Source: Paracoccaceae bacterium (GTDB lineage Bacteria; Pseudomonadota; Alphaproteobacteria; Rhodobacterales; Rhodobacteraceae). Taken from it: 41,811 nucleotides of DNA. This document shows, piece after piece, positions 34,938-41,811 of the stretch (positions are counted from its first letter, which is position 1; each line of letters begins with the position of its first letter). The DNA is taken from contig JAHDDY010000020.1 of assembly GCA_020629115.1 (NCBI GenBank), positions 13,542 through 55,352 of the forward strand. Direction: 5' to 3'. Both the position numbers and the translations under genes were made by a program. The notes beneath the pieces are model-generated. The model was not told where the DNA came from. It worked only from the letters and a program-made list of their open reading frames with translations, and did no database searches.

Positions 34938-35574
34938 ACCCTGCCTCGTCGTCGACGGCGCGCGGGAGGCGCGGCCGCTGGCGGAGGCGATACCGGGGGC
35001 GCGACTCGTCGCGGCCCTGCCGGACGGCCCCGCCCCGCGGGCCGTCGTCGATGCGAGCCACCCCTGCGAGCGCGACACCCATGCCCGCGTCGCCGCCTTC
35101 TGTGCCGCGCGGGGGGTGCCGCTCCTGCGCTACGTCCGACCGGGATGGGATGCACGGCCGGGGGACGACTGGCGGCGGGTGCCGGATGGGGAGGCCGCGC
35201 GGGCGGCGCTCGATCCGGCGTGGGAACGCGTGTTCCTCTGCCTGGGACGCGGCGAGCGCGCCCCCTTCGCGGGCGATGCGGCGCGGCACTATCTCGTGCG
35301 CACCCGGCGCGACGATCCGGCGGCGGAGGGGTTGATGCGCTTCACGCTCACCGCGAAGGGCGGGCCGTTCGACGCCGGGGAGGAGGCCGCGCTGATGCGG
35401 GCCGAGCGCATTGCCGCGCTGGTCACGCGCGATGCGGGCGGGGCGGGGGCCTATCCGAAGATCGCGGGCGCGCGGCTGCTGGGCCTGCCGGTCGTCCTGA
35501 TCGACCGGCCCCCGGTCGCCTGCCCGGTGGCGGGGCGCGTGGAGGAGGTGGAGACATGGCTCGCCTCGCTCTGA
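34915..35574 (+). CDS. cobK: Precorrin-6A reductase
   Basis: Reduces precorrin-6A with NADPH in aerobic cobalamin synthesis. The N-terminal nucleotide element CLVVDGAREARPLAEAIPGA and VVDASHPCERDTHARVAAF match the family DATHP-type motif with some change (Cys-Glu in place of the usual Phe-Ala). PLLRYVRPGW and YPKIAGARLLGLPVVLIDRP are also typical. At 219 residues it is slightly short. It starts at TTG 34915 inside the end of rnd and overlaps the next gene by 19 bp. It is away from any cob operon. Confidence 0.85.
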   Translation: MDRATPPEPCLVVDGAREARPLAEAIPGARLVAALPDGPAPRAVVDASHPCERDTHARVAAFCAARGVPLLRYVRPGWDARPGDDWRRVPDGEAARAALDPAWERVFLCLGRGERAPFAGDAARHYLVRTRRDDPAAEGLMRFTLTAKGGPFDAGEEAALMRAERIAALVTRDAGGAGAYPKIAGARLLGLPVVLIDRPPVACPVAGRVEEVETWLASL

Positions 35575-36827
35575 TCGCGGCGCTGGCGGTGCTGCTGCCC
35601 GCGACGGTCAATGCCGCCGGGATCGCGGTGGATGTCGACCGCGCGACGGTGCTGGTCGCGGATGCGCCGGATGCCGTCCGCCGCCCCGCCTCGATCGTGA
35701 AGCTGATGACCGCCTACGTCGCTTTCGCCGCGCTGGAGCGGGGGGACGTGGACGAGGAGGATGTCGTCATCGTCTCCCGCGCCGCCGCGCGCCAGCCGCC
35801 CGTGAAGCTGCGTTTGCGCGCAGGGCAGGACGTGCGCTTCGGCGAACTGCTCGCCGCCATGGCCATCGGGTCGAAGAACGATGCGGCGGTAGCGGTGGCC
35901 GAGGCGGTGGCGGGGAGCGAGGCGGCCTTCGTCGCGCTGATGAACGCGGCGGCGTCGGATCTGGGCATGGTCAACACGCGCTATGCCAACGCCTCCGGCC
36001 TGCCCGCGCCGGGCCAGCGCACGACGGCCCGCGATACGGCGCTGCTGGCCCTGACCCTGCTGACCGACTACCCCGAACGCAGCCTGATCTTCGCGGAACG
36101 GCGCACCCGGGCGGCGGGGCGGGGGGTGACGACGACGAACCCGCTCTTCGGGCGAATCGCGGGGGCGCAGGGGATGAAGACGGGCTTCACCTGCGCGGCG
36201 GGCTACAATATCGTCGGGCTGGTCGAACGGGAAGGACGGCGCGTCCTGGCCGTGACGCTGGGCCATCCGGGCAAGGCGGCGCGGCTGAAGGCGGTGCGCG
36301 CGCTTCTGGAGGCGGGCTTCGAGGCGCTGGACACGGGCAAGCCGCTGGAGCCGGGTGCGCCGTCCGATGCCGCCCCGCCCGACGTGGGGGGCTGCGCGGC
36401 GCGGTCGGTCGCGCGGGCAGCGCCGGAACCGGAGCCGCCCGAGCCGGAACCGAACGACACCTACGTGCCGCCCGCGCCCCCCGTGCGGCAGGCCCTCGCT
36501 CTGCCTCGCCCGTCCCCGCCGCCCGTACCGCCGGCCCCGCCACCGCCGCCGCCGCTGTCGGGCTGGGCCGCCTTCCTCGGGGCCTTCGCGACCGATGCGG
36601 AGGCGCGGGCGACGATGGGGGTGGTGACCGCGCGCGCCAGCGGGGCGCGAACCCTGCCCCGGCGCACGTTTCCCCGCGCGCGGGACGGCCGCCGTCTCGC
36701 CGTGATCCATTCGCTGACCCGTGCCCAGGCGGGCGCGCTCTGCGCCATCGCCAAGCGGGCTGGGCGCTACTGCATCACGCTCAATCCGGCTGCCCTGCTC
36801 AACCCGAAGGCGCGATGGCGGCGCTGA
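35556..36827 (+). CDS. D-alanyl-D-alanine carboxypeptidase (PBP5/6-like) with C-terminal SPOR-like domain
   Basis: Periplasmic penicillin-binding protein that trims the pentapeptide stem of peptidoglycan. A signal peptide (1-20, ending VNA) precedes the S11 domain: SxxK in PASIVKLM (Ser46, Lys49), SKN at 106-108 and KTG in QGMKTGFT (208-210). A Pro-rich linker (about 270-330, runs of PPPAPPP type) joins a C-terminal SPOR-like region beginning WAAFLGAFATDAEAR, which in this family targets the septum. The fit of this last domain is my judgement. It overlaps cobK by 19 bp. Confidence 0.9.
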   Translation: MARLALIAALAVLLPATVNAAGIAVDVDRATVLVADAPDAVRRPASIVKLMTAYVAFAALERGDVDEEDVVIVSRAAARQPPVKLRLRAGQDVRFGELLAAMAIGSKNDAAVAVAEAVAGSEAAFVALMNAAASDLGMVNTRYANASGLPAPGQRTTARDTALLALTLLTDYPERSLIFAERRTRAAGRGVTTTNPLFGRIAGAQGMKTGFTCAAGYNIVGLVEREGRRVLAVTLGHPGKAARLKAVRALLEAGFEALDTGKPLEPGAPSDAAPPDVGGCAARSVARAAPEPEPPEPEPNDTYVPPAPPVRQALALPRPSPPPVPPAPPPPPPLSGWAAFLGAFATDAEARATMGVVTARASGARTLPRRTFPRARDGRRLAVIHSLTRAQAGALCAIAKRAGRYCITLNPAALLNPKARWRR

Positions 36828-36898
36828 CACGGTGGACGGTCCTTCCGGACAGGCTAGATGCTCTATCCGCCCCGAAGGGCGTGCCGGAGGGGAGAACC

Positions 36899-37324
36899 AT
36901 GGCCGAGATGACCTACGACGAGCTTGTCGAGAACTTCGAGTATCTCGACGACTGGGAGGAGCGCTACCGCTACGTCATCGAGCTGGGCAAGGCGCTGACC
37001 CCGCTGGACGAGGCGCGCAAGACCGATGCGACGCAGGTCGACGGCTGCGTCAGCCGCGTCTGGATCGACAGCCGCGCGGTGGACGGGGAGGGCGGCACCC
37101 GCATCGAGTTCGACGGCGACAGCGACGCACATATCGTGCGCGGCCTCATCGCCATCCTCCACGTCATGCTGTCCGGCCAGCCCGCCCGCACGATCGCGGA
37201 GAAGGACATCGCGGGCGAATTGCAGCGCATCGACCTCGCCGCCCATCTCAGTCCCCAGCGCAGCAACGGCCTCGGCTCGATGATCGAGCGGATCAAGGGC
37301 GTCGCCGCCGAACACGTCTCCTGA
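36899..37324 (+). CDS. sufE: Cysteine desulfuration protein SufE
   Basis: Accepts the sulfur from SufS and stimulates it in Fe-S cluster assembly. A 141-residue protein; the sulfur-accepting Cys is in TDATQVDGCVSRVWID. MTYDELVENFEYLDDWEERYRYVIELG is the standard N-terminus. ATG 36899 follows GGAGGGGAGAACC. It lies 71 bp after the carboxypeptidase; the suf operon is elsewhere. Confidence 0.95.
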   Translation: MAEMTYDELVENFEYLDDWEERYRYVIELGKALTPLDEARKTDATQVDGCVSRVWIDSRAVDGEGGTRIEFDGDSDAHIVRGLIAILHVMLSGQPARTIAEKDIAGELQRIDLAAHLSPQRSNGLGSMIERIKGVAAEHVS

Positions 37325-37338
37325 CGGTAGGGAGGGTG

Positions 37339-37443
37339 CTAGAACGCGCCCCAGTTGATGGTGTAGCTCGCCTCGGCCACCGCGATCGCGGAATCGAGGC
37401 ACAGCCCGATATTGATCGCCACCAGTCTCTCGATCATTCGCAT
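37339..37443 (-). CDS. Possible 34-residue small protein
   Basis: A short frame on the minus strand reads MRMIERLVAINIG..., then Cys, a hydrophobic Ala/Ile stretch and the end EASYTINWGAF. Almost all third codon positions (about 29 of 33) are G or C, like real genes here, even though the DNA to its right is AT-rich. A weak CGGGACAG lies upstream of its start. It could be a small membrane or leader peptide, convergent with sufE. No family is known to me. Confidence 0.35.
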   Translation of the reverse strand: MRMIERLVAINIGLCLDSAIAVAEASYTINWGAF

Positions 37444-37710
37444 GACGCTGTCCCGAATATTAATCAGTCCCCTGATCATATGTTCTATACCGGGATGACA
37501 GATTAATCAATCGTAAATATCTTTCCGACGGGAACGGACAGGTTTTGCTTGCCGCGCCAAGCCGTTTCGCAATAATTTTCAGGGTACGGGCGAACAACCC
37601 GATTGTACCTGTTCCGTTCACAGGGACAGGAATGTAATCATTTGTTAACGTGCGGAGCCGACACCTCTACGGCGACGCGGGTTCAAGGACGAAGGGCGGA
37701 CGGTTACGCG
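37444..37710 (+). promoter_or_regulatory. AT-rich control region of the SIR2-TPR gene
   Basis: This stretch is much richer in A/T than the coding DNA around it. It holds two ATTAATCA boxes 43 bp apart (37459-37466 and 37502-37509), a small hairpin ATCAG-TCCC-CTGAT (37463-37476), and inverted arms GGAACGGACAGG (37531-37542) and CCTGTTCCGTTC (37608-37619, one inserted base). I could not pick a sure -10/-35 pair. It contains no other gene. Confidence 0.55.
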
Positions 37711-40700
37711 ATGAGGACGATCTCCCCCTTCGAATTCGTGCGCCGCTTCCACCACGGACTCATCAACCATGACGGGCGCTACGTCTGGTTCCTGGGCGCG
37801 GGATGCTCCGTCAGCGCGGGCATCGGCGATGCGGGCGCGACGACGATGCGCTGGCTGGGCGAGCTGAAATATCTGGAGACGGGGACGGCGGAGGGGGTGG
37901 CCGACTGGGCACCCGAGCGATTCGCCGCCTTCGACCCTGCCGACCCGGCGGCGCTCTACGGCGAGGTGCTCGACGCCCTGTTCTACACCGAGCAGGAGCA
38001 GGAGCGCGAACTGGAGCGCATCAATGCGCAGGCCGAGCCGGGATTCGGCTACGCGACGCTGGCGCAGTTGGTGACGCAGCCCGACTGGGGCGAGCGGTGC
38101 AACACCCTCGTCACCACCAATTTCGACGATCTCGCGGCGGACGCGCTCTACCTCTACTCCCAGCGCAAGCCGCAGGTCCTGACGCACGAAAGCTTCGACC
38201 GCCGCATCCGCATCAGCACCTCGCGCCCGACCATCCTGAAGATCTACGGCGACGCGCATCTCGGCGGCGGGCGCGGTCCCGAAGAGGGACACTTCCTGCG
38301 CTCCGACGTCAAGGATCGCCTGCGCGCGCAGTTCACCGAGGCCGCGCTCGTCTTCGTCGGCTACGGCGGGCGGGACGAGTCGGTGGCGGACCTGCTGGCC
38401 GGCCTGCCGCGCGGCGCGCCGGCGGGGGGCATCTACTGGGTGAACGAGGACCCGCCGGGCGAGCCGATCCGCGCATGGCTGGAGGAACGCAACACCCTCT
38501 GGACGCCCTACGGCGACTTCGAGGGCCTGATGTACCTCATCCGCCGCGAATTCGAGCTGGGCCATCCCCGCATCGACCGCTTCGACCAGATCCTGCGCCG
38601 CTACGATGCGCAGTACCGCGCCCTGTCCGAGCGCGACGATCTCAGGCCCGATGCCGTGCCGGGCTTCGCCGCACCCGTCGCGCCCCGCCCCGAAGCCGCC
38701 CCGCCGCGGCCCGGGCCGGCCCCGCTCGCCCCCCTGCGCGACGATTCCGCGCCGGATACGACCGAACCGGACGGGTCCGCGTCGGACGAAGCGAAGACGG
38801 AGGAGACGTGGGAGGAGGTCTCCCTCGCCGGAACGATCGCCGACAGCTTCGACAGCAGCGACGTGATCGCCGAGGAGGAGCTGCACGGCTACGGCGAGGA
38901 CACGATCCTGGCCGGTCCCGGCGCACGGGACGAGGACGAATCCGACGAGGACGCCGACAACCGTATCGACCGCCTCATCGCCGCCGCCGTCGCCGCCATG
39001 GCCAACGGCCAGCGCGGGGAGCGGGTGAGCGAGGCGGGCATCCTGACCGAGACGCTCATGCCCGCCGACGACGAGCCGGACGAGCCGCGGGAAGTGCCCG
39101 ACAGCCCCGTCCTCGCGGTCGTCTCGGACGAGGCGGGGCGGGTCGAGCGAACCGTGCATGCCGAGGCCGAAGACCCGCCCGCCGCCACGCCCGAACCCGA
39201 ACCCGACGCCCCGGGGGAGGACGTCCCCGCCCCGTCTCTCGACATGCCCGAGGACGATGCGCTGGAGTTGCCCCGCCGCCTGCTGGGCCGGGCCGATGCC
39301 GCCGAGCTGGACCGGCGCTACCTCGCCGCCATCCAGGATTCGCCGGGCAACGTGCGGCTCCTGTCCCGCTACGCCCGCTTTCTCACCGTCGGGCGGCGCG
39401 ACCATGACGGGGCCGAGCACTACTTCAACCGCGCCATCGACGCCGACCCCCGCGACGGCGAGGCGCTGCGCGAGTTCGCGCGCTTCCTGACCGACGTGCG
39501 CCGCGACTACGACCGGGCCGAGGAATGCTACCGCCTCGCCCTGCGCGTGGATTTCGAGAATACAGAGACGCTCATCGCCTACGCCACCTTCCTGTGGAGG
39601 AACCGGGGCGACATGCAGGCCGCCGGCGAATGCTTCCAGGTCGCGGTCGACGTGGCCCCGCGCCATGCCCGCGCCATCGCCGCCTATGCCGAGTTCCTGT
39701 CCCAGGTCGAGCGCAAGGACGATGCGGCCTATGCCCTGCTGAAGCTCGCCACCGCCTCGACCACCACCGACCCGGAACCCGCCCTGCGCCTCGCCCGCTT
39801 CGTGGCCGAGAAGCGGGGCGATCTGGCGCGGGCCGAGGCGATCTACCGCCAGGCGACGAAGATCGACCCCCGCTCTGCCGAGACCATGGCCGCCGCCGCC
39901 GCCTTCCTCGCCGACATGGCCAAGAAGCCGGACGAGGCCGAGGGCTGGTTCGAGCAGGCGGTCGAGACCGACCCCGCCTCGCCCGAGGTGCTGCGCGCCT
40001 ATGCCCGCTTCATGTCGGTCCACCGCCGCGACGCCGATGCCGCCGAGGACCTGCTGGTCCGCGCGCTCGACGCCGACCCCGGCGATGCGCAGACGGCCCT
40101 CGCCTACGCCCGTTTCCAGGAGGACGAGCGCAGCGATTCCGAGGCCGCGGACGAGTATTACCGCCGCGCCGTCCATCTCGACCCGCGCAACGCGACGATC
40201 CTGTCCTCGCACGCGCGGTTCCTGCACAAGGTGCGCGCCAACCCGGCCGCCGCGCAGGACCGCTACCGCAAGGCGCTGGCGCTCGACGCGAAGGATGCGT
40301 TCACGCTGGCGCAATACGGCAACTTCCTGCTGCACGAGCGCAAGGACATGGACGCCGCCGAGCCGCTGCTGCGCCGGGCCACCGCCATCGCGCCGCGCGA
40401 TGCGGCGGCGCTGGCCGATCTGGGCCTGATCCTGCGCGAGCGGGGGCAGACGGAGGAGGCCGAGGCCCTGTTCCGCCGCGCCGTCGCCGCCGACCCGCGC
40501 CGGGTCGCGACCCTGCGCCGCTATGCCCGCGTGGTGAACACCGCGAAGACGAACCCGGCGGCGGCGGAGGCGTTCTACGACAAGGCCCTCGCCGAGAACC
40601 CGAACGACCCGGCGACCCTGTGCGGCGCGGCGCAGGCGATGTTCAGCCTCGGAAAACGCGAGGAGGGCCTCTCGATGCTCGACCGCGCCTTCGAGGCCGC

Positions 40701-40974
40701 CCTCGATGACGACCCTGCCAAGCGCGACCCGGACCTGCTGCTGGAACTGTGGTTCTACCGCTACGCCTTCGACGACCGCGCGGGCCAGGACGCCATCAAG
40801 GCGGCGCTGTGGCTCGTCCGCGCCGGGGCGCGGGCCACCCGCGACGACCTCGACGCCGTCCTGAAATTCGCCGTGACGGACGGCCACGCGGAGCCGGACC
40901 TGCTGTCGGAACTGGCGTCGGTGGCGTGCGGGGAGAGCGAGCCGGAGCAGTTGCGGCGGTTTAATGTGGCTTGA
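37711..40974 (+). CDS. SIR2-like domain fused to a 13-repeat TPR array
   Basis: A 1087-residue cytosolic protein. Residues about 20-290 are a SIR2-like domain: FLGAGCSVSAG (GAG at 29-31), LVTTNFDDLAADAL (TTNFD at 135-139), LKIYGDAHLGG (177-186) and VFVGYGGRDESVADLL. The usual catalytic His of the K-I/L-H-G element is Tyr179, with a His at 183. Residues about 311-540 are an acidic, Pro-rich linker. About 13 contiguous 35-residue TPR-like repeats follow (about 545-997), each with a Y/F-A-x-F-L signature, then a helical end. I start at ATG 37711 (MRTISPFEFV). SIR2 domains in defence proteins degrade NAD+; that role here is inference. Confidence 0.85.
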   Translation: MRTISPFEFVRRFHHGLINHDGRYVWFLGAGCSVSAGIGDAGATTMRWLGELKYLETGTAEGVADWAPERFAAFDPADPAALYGEVLDALFYTEQEQERELERINAQAEPGFGYATLAQLVTQPDWGERCNTLVTTNFDDLAADALYLYSQRKPQVLTHESFDRRIRISTSRPTILKIYGDAHLGGGRGPEEGHFLRSDVKDRLRAQFTEAALVFVGYGGRDESVADLLAGLPRGAPAGGIYWVNEDPPGEPIRAWLEERNTLWTPYGDFEGLMYLIRREFELGHPRIDRFDQILRRYDAQYRALSERDDLRPDAVPGFAAPVAPRPEAAPPRPGPAPLAPLRDDSAPDTTEPDGSASDEAKTEETWEEVSLAGTIADSFDSSDVIAEEELHGYGEDTILAGPGARDEDESDEDADNRIDRLIAAAVAAMANGQRGERVSEAGILTETLMPADDEPDEPREVPDSPVLAVVSDEAGRVERTVHAEAEDPPAATPEPEPDAPGEDVPAPSLDMPEDDALELPRRLLGRADAAELDRRYLAAIQDSPGNVRLLSRYARFLTVGRRDHDGAEHYFNRAIDADPRDGEALREFARFLTDVRRDYDRAEECYRLALRVDFENTETLIAYATFLWRNRGDMQAAGECFQVAVDVAPRHARAIAAYAEFLSQVERKDDAAYALLKLATASTTTDPEPALRLARFVAEKRGDLARAEAIYRQATKIDPRSAETMAAAAAFLADMAKKPDEAEGWFEQAVETDPASPEVLRAYARFMSVHRRDADAAEDLLVRALDADPGDAQTALAYARFQEDERSDSEAADEYYRRAVHLDPRNATILSSHARFLHKVRANPAAAQDRYRKALALDAKDAFTLAQYGNFLLHERKDMDAAEPLLRRATAIAPRDAAALADLGLILRERGQTEEAEALFRRAVAADPRRVATLRRYARVVNTAKTNPAAAEAFYDKALAENPNDPATLCGAAQAMFSLGKREEGLSMLDRAFEAALDDDPAKRDPDLLLELWFYRYAFDDRAGQDAIKAALWLVRAGARATRDDLDAVLKFAVTDGHAEPDLLSELASVACGESEPEQLRRFNVA

Positions 40975-40986
40975 AGTTATTCAAGC
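40969..40986. terminator. Hairpin carrying both opposing stop codons
   Basis: GCTTGAA (40969-40975) pairs exactly with TTCAAGC (40980-40986) over a GTTA loop. The left arm contains the TGA of the SIR2-TPR gene, and the right arm contains the reverse-complemented TGA of the convergent gene. No T-run is present; it may act as a bidirectional terminator. Confidence 0.55.
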
Positions 40987-41652
40987 TCCGGCGAAACTTT
41001 CTACATTTTCAATGAACGGGAATAATGTTTCAAACGCTTTCTGCGACTGTGCTTTACTGGGTGACCACCCTTTAGAAGATGCAGCAATCAGGTGTATTTT
41101 ATTTCTAGAATCATAGAGTTGTTTGAGAAAATCCGCATGGTTTGCATCAACGAAGCCAATACTTACAGCTAAATCTACACGCTCAGAGAATTTTAGATCA
41201 CGTACTTTTCCAGCAGTTCGGCGACATACAAAAAGTGGGGTAGTCGAACCAGAAGATGCATCATGGCGTTGTAATTTTACACCAGATGAAAAAGCTGTTC
41301 TTTCCTCTTTTAGAATTCTTCCTTCCAAAGCCGTATTGAGTTGAGGATAATCGTCTTTGTCTAACATATAATCAATCACAGCTTCGTATATCGAAGCGTA
41401 AGCTAATATCTGACCTTTAACGAAAGCGTTTAGGAAGTCACCCTGCAATCGAATCAATGATCTACTTTTTTCGAAGAGTCTTGCTTGATACCAGCATTCT
41501 GCAAGGCGCTTTCGTAACGAAGCGTCCGAAATGAAAGAGAATTTATTCTCAAAGTATTCCATTGGTTTACCGGGATACCCCTGCTCTGGTACTAAATCGC
41601 TCAATAAAAAGCTCTGCACTTTTGTTCTGTCTTGTGTTGTCAAACGTGGCAT
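40981..41652 (-). CDS. HEPN-like protein of foreign origin, convergent to SIR2-TPR
   Basis: A 223-residue soluble, mostly helical protein with low G+C and A/T-ending codons, unlike all other genes in the window. FLNAFVKGQILAYASIYEAV and LKFSERVDLAVSIGFVDANH are followed by LYDSRNKIHLI (Arg183, Asn184, His187), which resembles the catalytic RNxxxH of HEPN RNases with one residue fewer between Asn and His. The match is partial, so HEPN is tentative. ATG 41652 has GGAAAG upstream. It may be an RNase toxin, a partner of SIR2-TPR, or just unrelated cargo. Confidence 0.75.
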   Translation of the reverse strand: MPRLTTQDRTKVQSFLLSDLVPEQGYPGKPMEYFENKFSFISDASLRKRLAECWYQARLFEKSRSLIRLQGDFLNAFVKGQILAYASIYEAVIDYMLDKDDYPQLNTALEGRILKEERTAFSSGVKLQRHDASSGSTTPLFVCRRTAGKVRDLKFSERVDLAVSIGFVDANHADFLKQLYDSRNKIHLIAASSKGWSPSKAQSQKAFETLFPFIENVESFAGA

Positions 41653-41730
41653 TGCACTTTCCAGTATAGCTTCTCTGCGTGAACTACAGTGAAGTTGTCA
41701 CGTACTATATAAAGTGGCAAAATACAACTC

Positions 41731-41811
41731 TTACCCTCCCAGCGCCTCCACCATCACCTCCGCCTCCACGAATTCGTCGATCAGCCGGTCCTCCGCCTCC
41801 CCCGACACCCG
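41731..41811 (-). CDS. C-terminal fragment of a GC-rich gene, cut by window end
   Basis: The last 26 codons before TAA (41731-41733) read ...EAEDRLIDEFVEAEVMVEALGG, with high G/C at third positions. The rest is beyond the window, so the product cannot be named. Its stop lies 78 bp beyond the start of the foreign gene, and both are on the same strand. Confidence 0.6.
   Translation of the reverse strand, partial: RVSGEAEDRLIDEFVEAEVMVEALGG

Larger units (their letters stand above)
40957..41730. other. AT-rich foreign island
   Basis: By eye about 40% G+C, against around 70% for flanks. The composition change begins within the final codons of the SIR2-TPR gene (TTT AAT GTG GCT then stop) and ends just before the stop codon of the next GC-rich gene. 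It holds one gene and its AT-rich promoter region. No terminal inverted repeat, target duplication or integrase is visible; 6-bp arms AGTTGT/ACAACT occur near the right end. Confidence 0.7.

Noticed and set aside
39343-40700. Direct DNA repeats in the TPR region
   Set aside because: The repeat is at protein level; the DNA units have diverged and are not a tandem array or CRISPR.
37645-40887. A 1080-residue open frame on the minus strand opposite SIR2-TPR
   Set aside because: It is an artefact of high-GC codon bias; the plus-strand frame has clear SIR2 and TPR motifs and the antisense translation has no domain.
41653-41730. TATACT as the -10 of the foreign gene
   Set aside because: It lies only about 13 bases from the ATG, and no matching -35 was found at normal spacing.

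Overview
The window is chromosomal DNA of a high-GC alphaproteobacterium, most likely of the Rhodobacteraceae/Roseobacter type. The evidence is a soxCD pair, a histidine operon with small membrane proteins between hisB and hisH, a Cys-free (non-zinc type) HemB, DUF1127 small proteins, a lone TadG-like pilin-secretion protein, and very strong G/C preference at third codon positions. No rRNA, tRNA, CRISPR array, transposase or phage gene was seen.

Layout. 1-1929: end of a sulfur-oxidation cluster (soxC cut by the window edge, then soxD). 1966-4738: serS, a Uma2-like nuclease, a Cys-rich copper-storage-like protein and a small membrane protein. 4792-9598: eight tightly coupled genes, hisB - EI24-like - two small membrane proteins - hisH - sterol-desaturase-like - ferredoxin-like - SixA-like. 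9600-14453: secreted protein, pheS, a 42-residue acidic microprotein, an acetyltransferase, a Tat-exported cyclase-like hydrolase, and the TadG-like protein. 14615-23603: BCCT-like transporter, HerA/DUF853 ATPase, kinase-like protein, sugar-acid dehydratase, DUF4260, LysE exporter, phosphotransferase, DUF2937 and an outer-membrane protein. 23760-31473: hemB, an SPFH-like protein, secreted HEXXH metallopeptidase, GNAT, pta, histidine kinase, CoxE-like VWA protein and a LysR regulator. 31560-33664: two tandem DUF1127 genes, two related hairpins, a DsbA/FrnE-like oxidoreductase and a His-tailed periplasmic protein. 33735-37324: rnd, cobK, a D,D-carboxypeptidase and sufE.

The most unusual part is the right end. 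A 1087-residue protein joins a SIR2-like domain, an acidic disordered linker and about 13 back-to-back 35-residue TPR-like repeats (37711-40974). Convergent to it lies a strikingly AT-rich gene with a HEPN-like RNxxH motif (40981-41652). Its AT-rich island starts inside the last codons of the SIR2-TPR gene and stops just before the next GC-rich gene. A perfect hairpin carries both opposing stop codons. This is a plausible, undescribed anti-phage or stress module, though defence function is inferred only.

A second regulatory story surrounds the LysR gene. A 31-bp dyad with the same 10-11-10 geometry occurs both in the lysR/DUF1127 divergent region and ahead of the DsbA-like gene. Two related stem-loops follow the DUF1127 pair and may be terminators or small-RNA modules.
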